Source: Trichoplax adhaerens (taxonomy: Eukaryota; Placozoa; Uniplacotomia; Trichoplacea; Trichoplacidae). From it: 64,000 nt of DNA. Positions 32,488 to 46,434 of the stretch are shown piece by piece. Made by a program: the position numbers and the translations under genes. The stretch is taken from positions 33,364 to 97,363 of the forward strand of contig NW_002060973.1 of NCBI RefSeq assembly GCF_000150275.1, in the 5' to 3' direction. Each line of letters starts with the position of its first letter. Within the stretch, counting starts at the first letter, position 1. The notes under the pieces were generated by a model. The model saw nothing but the letters and a program-made list of their open reading frames with translations, was not told the DNA's origin and made no database searches.

Positions 32488-35400
32488 TTGCACGGTATGG
32501 CGTACAAATTAGCCTAGTTATTGTATAATTAGATACATACTATAATTGCGATACATTTACTACGGTATAAAATACTCAGAGTATCTGTCTCAGTGTAACT
32601 ATCGTACAAAATTTAAAACATCATATTTCTAATTACTGAGCAAAAATATAGCATAAAATTGTCCATTTAGTTCATATTATAATTTCACTCTTTAACGACG
32701 TACTTTCTGTCTATTAAGCTGACTACGATAGCAAAATATATGTGTAAATATATATTAAAGAGACGTAAGCTGATAATGGCGCCACCCTTTACAGATGGTT
32801 TTTACATTTTTGCACGCTTTACTTTACCGTGTCTGTTTTCAGACAGCCCCACCGACACATAATGAAATCAGTTTGGCCTACCACAGTTCTTAGAGAAAGT
32901 ACTTGCTAATGTTTTTATTTTCCTAAAGTTTAAGAGAAATGATTTATCACAACAGGCTCTCTATGGTCAATAGTTTACTTCTATTATTCTCCTATCTTCG
33001 ATAAACGACGGAGAAAAAATTGACATTGCTACCATTGCATCATTATGCTCTATGTAATTGCTCCTTATTAAAAACTGTTTCTAGTCGAAAACTAATATCT
33101 CTCTTTCTATGATATATTACACCGTAACTAGTTTGTCTATTTTCGCTTTACAAAACATACCTTAAATCGTGCCCTGCTTAAAAGTGCCTCTTTTTTTCTC
33201 AGCACAGAATAGCCAGGCTATTTCATTGCGGAAATTAACAGTGATATTGTTAAAAGCGCTTTATATTATCCAATCAAATCTAATAGCAGTGCTAATTAGC
33301 ATTAAAAGCAGTTCAACACTTGTTACAACTGTATGACTGTTTATGGTTAGTCTTCTTATTGTAGCTCTAATTTGTATAGGCTTTACTGCTAGCCACAGTT
33401 AAAGAATTGCCTAATTAATTATAATTATAATAAGAATATTTATTACAATTACAATAGTCAAGCATTGAATTAGTCTAGTTGCCAAGACGACATAAGCAAA
33501 TTTTTCGTATCTAAAAATGAGTCATTTTGTTAAGGCAGGACCGTATCTAATCGATTCATCCATCAGTTGTAATTTGCGTTTTAGATGATGATATAATTAT
33601 CAGGGTGATATATTCAAGTTATTGACAAACCGGGAGACAAGATGTGTACAGCCTTTAACGGAGAAAATTTCGACGTAGTACGGGTGTAGCAAAATGACAT
33701 AAATGCTTATCAGTACCGATGTGCGAAATCGATTATATACAATTATAATGCTGTTAGGGTATGTTGCATTCGTATATGCTTCCGATATTAAGCAGCAGTT
33801 ATATTATAATTAACCTAATGGAGATGTAATACTAGATTTTCTTCGCTAGCTCTTTAAGTATACAAATTAATATCAGCAACTATTGGTAGTCCTTGTTAAA
33901 AGTATAAAGATTAACTCTATCCAATCTGTATTGTAATTAAATTATAATTGCCGCTCAATAGCGTGATTATATAGGATAATTTAATCATAGTAATTAGTAT
34001 TATGAATATACTTGTACCTATCAATTAAAACTACGTACCATTTATGAAGTTAAATCTCGTAAATAACTCTTATGATTCAACACTATATTATATTGACTTG
34101 GTAATTAATCTTGCTTAATATTGGCACAGCACCAAGGCTACAAAAATCGAGGGTAAGCTTCGGTTTAAATTGTTTGAATGGTAAGTGGATGGTGAGAAGT
34201 TTGGTCTATACCAATCGACTACGTGAATTACTTAGAAACTAATATCAAAAGTTTGATTAAAAGTAATGCAAGCTTATTTGCGTCTCATCAATAATGACAG
34301 TTTTACGTACAATTATCATCTAAGCTTAAATGAAGTTTCCTTAAATCGTCTCACAGTTTCGTTTGAATAAGAATTCGATAGTGCATGAAATAATTCAGTA
34401 GTCTGTCTGGGGCTGTGTGCGAGTATATATGAGCTATTGTACACTATAATTCGATGGTTTTTGCTTACGTCTACTTTAAGCATGACCATAATCGAATATG
34501 ACTATAAGTATGTACATAGCACAACTAGCATGTAAATTTAAATAAAAATATCTTATTATTGACTCAAATAAGAAATTTAATGGAATACGAATAATACTAT
34601 AAGCTCTTTCGGACTGTATACAGGGCACTGCATACAACCTACACCGTATTATGATGTAATAAATAAATCTATATGTCCTCATCAAATCCCATAATATGAG
34701 ACTGTTCTGTCAAGTTTCTTATATGTAGTCCTAGATCACTTGCTGAGATACCGATAGGGTATTTTGAGTCACAAATATACCTTTTTGGCATATACCTTAT
34801 ATCACTAACTCTGCGTAGATGATACATTTCTCACGAAGTGTTACTTGATGAGACAGTTCAGTTGTTGAAGGATATTTACGAGATCCTTGCCCAATGCCAT
34901 AATAAAGAAGTGCTATGCAATTCCCTATATACGGTACAGTTCTAGACAGATTAGTGGATTACGTATTCCATTTTTGAAAATATATCGTTTTTTACCAAAG
35001 TATTTCATTTGATATGAAACCTTAACTTTAGCAAAGTAACACACTTCTCATGTAATATTATTAGAGTAGATTCTTAAAATTATTCAAAAGTCGACCTTCG
35101 ACAACATAACTAACTAATATAATAACGTTACGTTGGGTATGTACTGTATAGTATTATCTTACCTGAGCTAACAATATATAGCATATTGTATACGTCGATA
35201 AAGAACATTTGCGATCGCAAATCGCAAAATAACAATTTGTTAATCTGTCATTCTTGCTTGTGATGGATATGCATAGAGGGAACTGTATCACATACACTCT
35301 GATATCATGCAATGGCCAAAGATATACGTTTTATAATGATATAATTGTCTAATCTGATAATACTGGATGAGAGGTGTCCTATCTTGCTAAAATTCATAAT

Positions 35401-36685
35401 ATATTGCCATTTGTCGGTAATGTCTAATTATTACCGTAAAATAATTTAGTACCTAATTTACGGTTGTACGGAGGGAACTACTGCATTTCACCCATACTCA
35501 TATCAGGGTATTTGGTGAAGATATTTAGTATATTCTTTCGCAATATAACATCTAGCTCAATATAAGTACGTAAATGAAGGTTCATTATTTTACCGATAAA
35601 GTTAACAGTATACTAGATACGGTGGTAATGTATATTTAATACCCTATACGTATGGGCATGTCCAACGTGATATGAATCCGTGAATGCGCTAAAAAACAAC
35701 CCAATAAATACTCCTTTAGTATCCTATACCAATGAACACATAGTCAATTTGTGAGATAGTATGATGCTTTTACAAGAATTGATTGTTTTGTACTCTCTAC
35801 TAGCTTTTGATAGCCGCTTATTTAAACTATTGTCATTCAAATGACTATTTATGATATTATACTGTCTTTCGACATGATGATGATGCTGTCAATTTTGGAT
35901 TACTATTGGTTATATCTGTGCATGTGATATATTAGCATAATGGTTCTGTATGTTGGTTTCTATGGATCACTAAGTCAACTTGTTGCTGTCTAAAATTACA
36001 GCAACTTTAAGAGTTTGATTTCAATTGCTATCCAACTACAGCGTAATAAAATTTCTTACGGAACTTTATCAATGTATAAGAAAATTGTAAGACTTTAAGG
36101 TAGGATAGAATTGCACCGATTACTCTCTTGATTAAGGAAATCTTTTCATCGCGCATTAATTTCCTATCGCAGAGGCTTACTACGTTGATATTGAATCGGC
36201 CTCGTTAATTAAATTTAATTTATTACCTAGTTACGGTACAACTGCTACAGTATCTGAATCATTATAACATTATAACCTTATAATACTAAAACAACAATTA
36301 GGAACTAGTTAAAGTTAGTACACTTTCCTTCTAGAGGAAGTGATCGTATTATAGAAAGAATTGAACGATCATAGAACAAGATTATTTTATGATAAATGAA
36401 TGCAGTTGCTTTCCAAATACAAGAAAACTATTTAGCGTAGTATATGGTGAAGAATGTATACAGATTGTAGCTATTCAACATTCACTGACAGATACTCTAT
36501 AAATGTGTAATGGCAGTATATCTAAATGATTTTCTTCTCGATGGCGCTCTTAAATGAGCATATAATTTCCTACTATCTATTGAATAATTAAATCTGACAG
36601 ATGGAATATCGCTTGCTTCCTGTTTTTTTAGATTAATAGCTTATGTCTTCATTACGGCTGTCACCACTTAAGAGCCCTGCCCAAT
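32488..36685. other. Long AT-rich intergenic region
   Basis: About 4.2 kb with no frame longer than about 70 codons and no family motif. No tRNA-like B-box or rRNA segment was seen. It may hold 5' UTR or regulatory DNA for the discoidin-NACHT-WD40 gene and for the small minus-strand gene. No pentamer array is present. Confidence 0.45.
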
Positions 36686-39600
36686 ATGAGGGGTTATCGG
36701 CCGAGCTTGTATTTAGCAGTACGTATGAAACAAAATCTGATCAGTTTAATTTGAGTTTTTTACCGATAATAATGTCTTCACCTTCGGCTTAAAAATCAGA
36801 AAAGCCTCTCCCACTCGGGCTAGAAAACGAAAAAATTAAAGATCCAGCTATTACGGCGTCATCTTATAGAGTCACAAATCCACCTTACATGGCTCGATTA
36901 CATAATCCAGATGGGGGTTGGATCCCAAGAAATAATGATTTAGATCAGTTCTTACAGATTGATTTAGGTCGTCTTCGAGCAATTACAATGATTGCAACTC
37001 AAGGACAAATTTGTAAAGGTGTTAGCCAATGGGTTTCTTCGTACTGTATTTGGTATAAAGAGAAATCATCAGAAGCTAGATGGACACCGTACAAGGAGGG
37101 GAAAAAATCAACCAAGGTATGCTCATAAAAGATTATTAATATGAACTGATCATTATTGTAACATGCACCTAAGGGCTTTGTTACAATTTTAATAGATTTT
37201 TAAAGGTAATAGTGACTATAATTCCGTAGTCACACATTTAATTCTACCCCCATTTAACGCCAGAATTATCCAATTTCGGCCATTGAGTTGGTGTTCACGC
37301 GGAATAGGAATGAGAGTAGAAATTTATGGACTAGATAGTTCATTAACCGGTGATTCAAAATATCGTTGACTATGCGTCAGTGATTGCATTACAGATGGAT
37401 TGCAAGCCATGATATTGATTTTAATCGAGCTTTTAACTGCAATTCGATCAATTTCCAACTGATATCGTTTATTCATGTATAATTATAATAGCAAGCTATT
37501 CTGTTAGCACTAAAGAAGAAGAATTAAAATGGGATACCGATCTCCATGCGGTACAACAGACAGGTTACTTCGATTGGACTTATCACCGTGTCATGCAGGC
37601 AAGTTTATGCATTAATTAATCTTATTGATTTCATAATACGTCCTACAGTAAAATCTCCTTCCTGAGTACCAATAATGATGATTCAATTACTCTCTTGTAC
37701 TGTAACAGGGAATCGTAAAAAAAAGCCCATACCTAAAAGTAAATCATAATTCATCAGATCCACCGAAAAGACTAGCGACTACGGAAAGGAGACGGTAATG
37801 GCTACTAGAACGTATTCCACTGATTTCTATTTTGCAATGATCGAAGCAACTTATTAAATAGAAGATAAATTTTTCTCCTATTTCATTAGATTATCGAATA
37901 ATTTAAAATATAAGCTGAACCATAACATTCCTACTCGTTCACTTCAAGATAGGGGGTATTTACAATACAGCGCAATTTTAATTTATCTAAGTCAAACATC
38001 GTCTCTAAAATTCATATACTGCTCAGGACACTGTCCACGAGTCTGTTTACTGATGTTAATTGGAAGGAAATTGTTTTTAGGAAAGCACCTTTGGAATCCA
38101 ATAAACATCAACATCAACAAGCGGATATTGTTCTAGAAGTACAAAAGGTATGTTCAAATTGTTTACTTTCTTGAATTAATTCGAACATCTTCTCAGTTTA
38201 GATTGTTCAATGCTTTAGTGTTCTTAAAGGTGCATAATATTTTATTAAACAATTTGAGCTTTGATTTTCAACTTTGAAGTCTTTTATTTATTCGCATATT
38301 CTTCTTAGAAAGCTCAATTTTTCTAACAACTGTTGCCTTAAGGAAGTTTCTTTAAATCGAGTTAATCGTTGAATATTATTTTAAAATATAACAGCCAATT
38401 ATTAACATTACCTATACTATTTACCGAGTTATATCATTAAGCTCCATCTACCGTGATATTAGAGATGATTCGATATTATAATAAACCGTCATATAAAATA
38501 TGCGTAGATAAATAAGATACTATCTGATCTTATATTATAAAAATTAATTTTCCTGAAGTACTGTATATGCGTAAATACAAATAATGCCATGGAGTAAGGA
38601 TGATTTGATAGATTACAAGACATCGATGATTCGTGGTACAGGTCATCATTAATTACATCTTTGGTCATCACTTACAGCTTATCTATAATCTAAACCATAT
38701 AGGATCATGTAAAAACTGTAAATGATCAAGCAAATAAGAATGTCTTCGATCCAAAGATGTATTTTACCGATGGAGACACTTATTATTCCTACACAAGTAA
38801 GTTATAAATTTCTAGAATGGGATTTACCACTTGCATTAAATTCATTTTTAATGTGCTTCTGCACTATTTTTGCTATACTGAATCTAGTTAGTCAGCCTGA
38901 AAGAGACATATACAGTGGTAGCTTGGATGTAGATCACGAGAGGACAAACCATTGCGTAAAAATCGTTATAATTTCCAACGCATCAGGTAAAATTAATTAT
39001 TTCGTCTATAAGAGCGCTCCTGCGATAGTATGGAAAGATAGCAATGCCTAAGTTAATAGTAAATTTTTTACTATTAGATACGATAGAAGAAAGAAAAGCA
39101 ATAAGAGTTGATTTATTCCAAAAGCTAATGTATTGCTGCCGTGAAAAGGGATTGCAACTGCAAATTATAGATTATAATTGGGAAATGCCAGAGATACAAA
39201 ACTATGATCCTGAAATAGTTTCCATCATCCTTAACGACATTAAAAAATGCAGTCAATCTAATTCTTCCAGTAACTTCATGGTAAATTTTAATAAAGCATA
39301 AAATATACACGCGATTGTGCTGACCGTGCTAACTAGATTGAGTTGGAATCCAAGTTATACAGTAGATTCTACTCTTAAAAATTATTATTACTGTGTGTAA
39401 CAGCTTATCGCTATCGTTAAAGAAGGAAATGAATTGATATAATGTATTTTTTGTTTCAGATTATTGTAGGCCAAAAGTATGGTAAACGTTTGGTTCCTGA
39501 TAAAATTAAATACGAAGAGTTTAAGTATTTAGAGGAATCACTAGATAATCAACAGAAAGAATTTCTTAACCGCTGGTACATATATGACGGGTCAGATAAA

Positions 39601-42600
39601 AATAAGCACTATTACCTACAATTACACCTAAATGAACATTCCTACCAAGAAGGCACAGAAAAATCGCCAATGGAGATTCTACAGTCTTTACATAGCATCA
39701 TCTATGCTGCCGCTATAAAAGCTATAAGAAGCAATAATAACTATCATAAATTCATAACTTCCGGTAAGTAATTATTTAGATCAATGCAGTGCGATAACTT
39801 TCTATCCAATATATCCATTACGTCATTAGCATGAATTTATACCTGTACTAATTAGAATTATTACCATTTAGTCTTAGAGGCGGAAATTTTTGAAAGTATG
39901 GCAAATTTAGAAGATCCAAACAAATGTTGTATATGTTTAAACCGGGATTTTACTAATTTAAAAGTAAACGGTGGCTACACTAAAATACTCAATAACTATA
40001 TTGATATGAGCGACGATAAAAGTGCTGTGGATAAAAAGGCTAATAAAATGTTAACTTCAATGAAAGAAAATTTGTTGCCAGAATTTCTGTCAGAGAAAAA
40101 TATTATTCACTACCAATTGGAATGGGACGAAGATGGCGTTAACCCAGATTTCAACGGACAGCACAAGGATTACATGACATCATTCATTGAGCATGTCGAA
40201 AAGTTCGGTACAGGAGTTATCGAAAATATTAAAAATACCTTTGACGAATTAGAAAATTACGACTTACTATCGGAAGATATTAAACATCATGCACGAATTC
40301 TTAAATATTATTGCCAATATTTTCGTGGAAGAAGGAAAGCTATTCAAGCCATTGAGGATTACTTGAGAAGGTATAGTCGAAGCCCACTTGTTATCCATGG
40401 ACCAGCCGGCAGTGGTAAATCTGCAGTCATGGCTGTAGCGGCAAATATAACTAAAAAAGTTATATTTGCTAATACTATGGTCATTGTGCGCTTTATTGGA
40501 AGATCACCAGAATCATCGAGTGTTCGACTGCTTATTAATAGTATTTGCCAGCAGATATGTAAGGTATATGGGCGTCGCATAATTGATGTTGAGAGGGTAA
40601 GTTTTCTTGTTAAACCAAAATTTTAGTACATCATTCATCGCCTTGATTTGAAATATGTGAACTCTTACTGTTGAACAATATTCATTTATGACAATGCAAT
40701 AGAGAACCCATAGTACCGCTACAATGCATATATTGGGGAGGCCTGTTAGAAAGAAACTAGTCTTCACTCGAAAATGTTTAATGACTATCGTGCGGAGGAA
40801 TCTCTTGATACCTTCTTAATTTATCCTACTTTTAAATTAATAAAATAATTTAACAATGGACCCTAAATCGTCTTACATTACAGATAGTAACTTAATTATA
40901 ACTAGTCAGGACCCGTGGACAATCCAAGATCATGATTTTCACATTCTACAAATTTCATTCTTCACGTGTGTACTCCTACCTACTGTCTTCGCGTGATCTT
41001 GATGGCGTGCGTGCTAAGTTGTGCGTAAAGATTCCAAGCGCATAATGCTAGTATACTGATAATATACGCTTACAGTATTATCAAATTCGGGCTTGATATT
41101 CTCGTAATGAGACAAGAATAGTGCATAGCAGTAGGCAGTTTCATATTAAAGAAATAAATTGTGTATGAACATTTCGACACTTATTCATGTACTATTTCAC
41201 AGATTCTTATCGTTTTATCCCTTCCGTAGAAGCGATGCCATGTACAATGGCATTGTTATTGTACATGGTATACGAATATTATCCAACATTGGACTTAGTA
41301 TGTTCATAACAAGATAAGAATCAGTCATTTCAGTACATTATCTTTTACTAATGGAAGTAAATTGTGCCTAATATATCTTGGCCATTTGCTCATAAGTATG
41401 ACCTTTGCACACTTTTATGCCGTTATTATAAGTGATGTTATACGAATGCAAATAGTGCATTTTGATTCCTGGACTTCATTAGCTCGTCATAATATAAGAG
41501 TCAATATGTTATCAGTGTTTTGTCTTATATTAAGATAAAATTATATACAGAATATCTTGATTACTTGTTCATACACTGTTCTACAGCTCCTGCAGTTTTA
41601 TCCCTTCATTAAAAATGATAATATGCACAAATAATAACCTTTGTCGCAGCGTGCTAATACGAATTTTTTTTCTTCGGGATTGCTAGAACAACAAGTCCCT
41701 TAAAAGTAAACTACACGAGTGCCTGGCTATGCCGAGCTATTCGCAGCCATTAACCCTTTATCTTGATGGTTTGGATCAATTATCGAACGATTATGGAGAG
41801 CCAGATTTTGATTGGATACCTCGAAATTTACCGGATCATGTCAGTATTATTGTATCAGCTACTAGCGAACCTAGGACTAGAGCGTTTGCAAAATTAAAGG
41901 TATACTTACGCATTTCCGATAGCTACATTTTAATAATAGCATAAATTATAGATTTTTCTGCTTTTCTAAATCTAAAAGATATTCAATCGGTAATCTATAA
42001 ATTCTTGCTTTCGATGCTTGAAATACATATAACACTTCTGTAGTATTATCGTAGATACGTAGTGAAACTTTCTTTGTAGTATAGCACCGTATCTTAATGG
42101 TAGCATAGCTTTTAGATTCATTTTGCTTTCTAAAACTTAAAGTCACTTTATAGTTACAACCAGTCAGCACGCGATAAATACTTGATTTTAGCGTAGGAAT
42201 AAACATAACACTTCAGTATCATTATTGTAGTTGCGTGCCGGAGTATCAGACTATATGCTTAATATTTTAATAGCAATATAACTTGCAAATTCTTCTACTT
42301 TCCTAAATCTTAAAGACATCTAATTCTTAGAATCAATCAATAGTCAGTAAATCCTTAGTTAGCAAGATTTCTGCAAATTTTGTACTAAAGGTCGATACGA
42401 TACTGATGAACCGAGACAATAGGTAGCGGGATTGAGTATAGATAACGCTAGCAGACCGCTCTATCCAAATCGAAATTGTTATCTTATAGTTTAAATAATA
42501 CAGCCATAGTATAAGCTTGAAAGTTAAATCTATGCTAATATTTGAAGTAAGTCGAATTAATGAGTGATCAGAGAATTTATTTCTAGATATCTATCGTGCT

Positions 42601-45600
42601 GCAATAGGATTTAGTTTAGAATGCTTGCTGTCAAAGAAATCATAAAGGCTAAATGTTTTCTACTCTTCATTAACAACTTCCTTTGATATGCTTACCTGTA
42701 TTAGGGTATTGTGAAAGAAGAAGGAAACTTTTTTGATATCCAAAAATTGAGCTCGAATGACATCAATTACATCGTCAACCAATTTATGAACGCGAATCAA
42801 AAGTCTTTGACTTCAGAAATGCGGCAATTGCTAATCAGTAAATGTCAAGCTTGTCCATGGCCGGCTTACGTTAATACAGTTATGTTATTAAGTCTTACCT
42901 GGAAGTCATTTACTGATTTGAGTAACTGTAACATTCCTACCGCTATGAACGAATTGATTGCGATTATTATTGAAAACTTAGAGAAAAAGTATGGTAAAAT
43001 TTTGATGCAACGTTTATTAATTTATATTACTTTATCAAGAAAAGGTTTAACAGAAGCTGAATTGGAAGATATTTTATCCTGCGACGATGAAGTTTTGCGA
43101 GCAGTTTATCCAAATCGTGAACCAACAGTTCATCGTATACCAACCTTGTTATGGATCAGAGTTCGAAATGAATTATCACCCTTTCTTGATGAAGCCTTCG
43201 CAGACGGATTTTCCGTTTTGCGTTGGAAGTTTCGAAATTTTTCTGAAGTAATACGTAAAAGATACCTATCCAATGCAGACGATAAAACAGAACTACATTC
43301 CGTATTGGCAGATTACTTTTCCGATAAGTGGAAAGACGGTAAACCATTTGAACGCTTAGATAGAATCACTGTTTTAGCAAATCGCCTTATTATGACCCAA
43401 CCAGCTATTCTATCGTTGAGAAATAATGATGTGTTTCAGCCAACATTTAACTTACGTAAATTAAGTGAATTACCATATCATTTATTATACGCTCAAAGAT
43501 TTGAGCAATTGAAAGAGCTAATGTGCAACTTTTTATGGCTACTTAGTAAGTTAGCAGCGACATCTATACATCATGTGCTTAATGATTTTGATATGGCCAT
43601 TAGCAGTATACCAGGTAGTCAGCAGGATTTAAAATTAGTAAGGGAAACGTTAATTATGTCATTAGTTGCTCTTAATGATGATCCTGCACAACTAGCATCT
43701 CAGCTAATTGGCCGATTAGCCACTAAATTCTCTAGTGAAGGTAATTCTTACGCCAATTACCGTTATGTTAATATGCTATTACAACAAGCAGCTGATCCTG
43801 CAGTTCCAAGTTTGATTCCTCCTATCCATTGCGCTTCGTTGACACCACCAGGTGGTTCGCTTAGTCAATTACTCTCTGGTCACACTGGATCTATCCTTGC
43901 ATTAACAGCTTCATCGAATGGCCATACTATATTTTCTGCCTCTTGGGATAAGACAATTAAACTATGGGATGCACGTACAGGATCATTAATAGGAACGATG
44001 GAAGGCTTAAGCACTATCAGAGAACAGCAATTGCGTAGTTTATCTAATTCGGCTAGTGAAGCTAGTGATTTAAGAGAAATTGTAAGTGGACTATCAACCA
44101 GCGCATATAGCAAGCAACTGAATAAAATTTGGTCCGTTGGTAAACGCTTGAGTGATATGAAATTATGTTGTCAAGATCGATTTTTAGTTACTACATGTTG
44201 GAATGTAGTTCAGTTGTGGCGTTTGGATCAAATGAAATGTGTAGTAGAATTTGCTTCGCATGATGATATCCAGCATCGAGCAGCTTGTGTTGCTAATGTA
44301 ACTAACAAGCAAGTATTGGTAACCTATGATGAAAGAGAAATGATCATTCATTTATGGAATATCGAAAAGTTTGGTCAATCTGTTCGCGATTTCAAGAGTA
44401 ATTATCATAACATGAATTCAAGTTGGAGAATATCTGGAGCTTACGAAAATTTAGTAATGTTTATTAATTCGCCACAAGCCGTAATGCATGTCTTTAATGT
44501 GTCTAACGGTGAGACAATGCATCGTGTTCAAATCCCTCCTGCCGCAATGTATCGCTCGTTAATCACAACAAATGGGAGAATACTTCTTACCAACGATACT
44601 GATGATGCTGTCTCAGTTTGGGATGTCCGATCAGCTCAATGTCTTGGCGTCATTAAAGCAACGGAAGTCGATGAGTTATCATTTGATAATACCAGTTATG
44701 CCTTCCTGTCTACTAATAATAATTATTACATGATTACAAATTATTTGAAAAACAGCAATATCCATAAATATGATTTATCAACTTTGGAAAGGAGTCCATT
44801 TTCTAGTTTACCTGTTGATAATATTAGTACATTTGTATGCTCACCATCCTATGTGATTACAGCGGCGCACGCCGATCCAAGGATATTTGTTTGGGATACT
44901 AAAAGAGCTGAAACAACTGCTGCAACAGAATCAACATTCTGCCCCAATTGGATTCAATTGGTCCGAAATGATGAAGATTATGTAGTCGCTTATCAAAAGA
45001 GCATGTCTTCTTTAACCATTTGGTATTATCCAACGTTTCGTTTGATCAGAACTTTAACGAATGTCAGCGAAAATATGTTTCATAAAGATGAATTAACCAT
45101 CAATAAGGATATCTTAGTTTTAAGGAAATTACGAGATTTAATCGTGTATGATTTTGAAAAGAATGTTATTGTCAACAACATTCGTGATGTAAGGGAAATT
45201 AGCGGTGATTTTCCTTACCTGACATCATATTCTGTCATTGGTGATGATCGCATAGCTATTTTGCCACGTTCTGATAAAGCCATGTATATTATCAAAGTAA
45301 AAACCGGAGGTGTTGTTGCTCGATTACGTAAGGATGTTGAAGGTATTGAAAGCAAAGAAATTGTTGGCATGATGGTCAATCCACGCAGGACTGTTGCTGT
45401 TTTATTTGTTCAGTTTGAGATGCCCTATTTTACAGAATTGATTGTATGGAATTTTCGAACATTTCATTCCACCATTTTCCACTTTGATCACAAAGAGCAG
45501 CGTTATAGCGAATTTACTATGTCATGTCTAAGTCCAGATGGGCAATATTTAGCCTATAGAATGGAAAATCGCATGTACGTTAATTTATTATGCTTAACTG

Positions 45601-46088
45601 AGGGCAAAGTCAAAGCAAAACTCTTTTGCAACGCTGATGTTCGAGCTATTAATATGACATCGGATAAGTTAATCATTAGCTATGGTAGTTCAGGCAGTAT
45701 TGGCATCTGGGATTTAGTACTTGAGCGTTGGGTCCACACGCTTGCCGGGCATGTTTCCGGCATAAGTAGAATTGTGCTTACACCGGATTGTAGAATATGT
45801 GTCACTGTCGCCGATGGACTAGATTGCTCTGTCCGTATGTGGGATGTTATAAAGCATAAGCAACTATCAGTTTTTACATCTGATGTTAAAATTTTCCAAG
45901 ACAACATTGTTTTAAATAATGAAGGGAATTGTATTATTCTCCATATGCCCGGTATGGGTTCAATTATGACTTTGAGATTGGTATCACCAGATTCGTCGGA
46001 AAATAAAACAGTCGCCATAGATGATTCTTTTTCAACGGACGCTGCCAAGGAAAGTAAAGTCATCGATGCTTCTGTTGCTATAAGCTAG
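36686..46088 (+). CDS. F5/8C (discoidin)-DUF4062-NACHT-WD40 protein, NWD1/TEP1-like, 12 exons, about 1908 aa
   Basis: Exons: 36686-36722 (tentative), 36800-37116, 37196-37349, 37492-37598, 37709-37794, 38081-38147, 38703-38796, 39042-39280, 39460-39763, 39872-40596, 41687-41899, 42705-46088; phases close throughout. Residues about 15-167 are an F5/8 type C (discoidin) domain (LGLENEKIKDPAITASSY, FLQIDLG, MRVEIYG). A 120-residue charged linker follows. From about 288 a DUF4062-type domain (LLLDTIEERKAIRVDLFQKL, VGQKYGKR) leads into a NACHT-class STAND NTPase with Walker A GPAGSGKS near 644 and Walker B LTLYLDGLDQL near 732. About residues 1170-1860 are WD40-like repeats; only a few (LSGHTGSILAL...IKLWD, LAGHVSGISRI) are canonical. 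No signal peptide or TM is seen, so it should be cytosolic, perhaps a signalling or sensing switch. Intron 4 has a GC donor. Closest families are NWD1/NWD2 and TEP1; the fused discoidin domain is not part of them as I know them. Confidence 0.85.
41180..41600. repeat. Degenerate tandem repeats in intron 10 of the NACHT-WD40 gene
   Basis: Similar blocks recur at offsets of about 170-190 bp: the TATACGAAT...GGACTT segments near 41269 and 41439, the CATAA...ATAAGA(A/G)TCA segments near 41306 and 41489. An ACTT-TTCATAC...TTTTATCCCTTC block recurs near 41180 and 41560. Identity is low and boundaries are approximate. Confidence 0.45.
41950..42330. repeat. Degenerate tandem repeats in intron 11 of the NACHT-WD40 gene
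   Basis: The block GCTTTTCTAAATCTAAAAG (near 41958) recurs as GCTTTCTAAAACTTAAAG (near 42124) and CTTTCCTAAATCTTAAAG (near 42297). ACATAACACTTC recurs near 42025 and 42203. The period is about 165-178 bp with roughly three diverged copies. Confidence 0.5.
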
Positions 46089-46141
46089 AATAAACGTATT
46101 TTGGTTATATAGCGTATCCTGTATTGAACTCGGTATCATTT

Positions 46142-46434
46142 ACTATATTAGCCTTGAATGGCTTCATGCTCAAAACCCATTCTATGTAATATACTCCCTA
46201 AGTGCCTTGATTTTAAGGGATAAACAATGTCTATTGATATCCCGTTTTTTAAATTTGCTATCAATAATTATATATATGCATACTTTCCATCATTGACTAT
46301 ATTAGCCTTGAACGGCTTCATGCTCAAAACCCGTCCTATGTAATATACTCCCTAAATGCCTTGATTTTAAGGGATAAACAGTGTCTATTGGTATCCGGTT
46401 TTTTTTAAATTCGCTATCAATAATTATATATACT
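46142..46434. repeat. 154-bp tandem duplication downstream of the NACHT-WD40 gene
   Basis: Two close copies, starting at 46142 and 46296. Both run from ACTATATTAGCCTTGAA through GGCTTCATGCTCAAAACCC, CCTTGATTTTAAGGGATAAA and TCAATAATTATATATA. They differ by scattered substitutions and a small T-run length change. It begins 54 bp after the stop codon and may lie in the 3' UTR. Confidence 0.85.

Noticed and set aside
36800-37374. Discoidin exons as a separate small gene ending at the TGA near 37374
   Set aside because: A GT donor at 37350 joins in phase to 37492, and the following five exons continue open and in phase to the DUF4062 region, so fusion is the simpler reading; transcript evidence would settle it.
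41201-41323. Possible miniature inverted-repeat transposon (GATTCTTATC ... GATAAGAATC)
   Set aside because: The inverted ends are short, no target-site duplication is seen, and the interval overlaps degenerate tandem repeats that explain the similarity.
45680-46063. 127-codon minus-strand frame at the end of the NACHT-WD40 gene
   Set aside because: It is antisense to the WD40-coding exon and has no features of its own.
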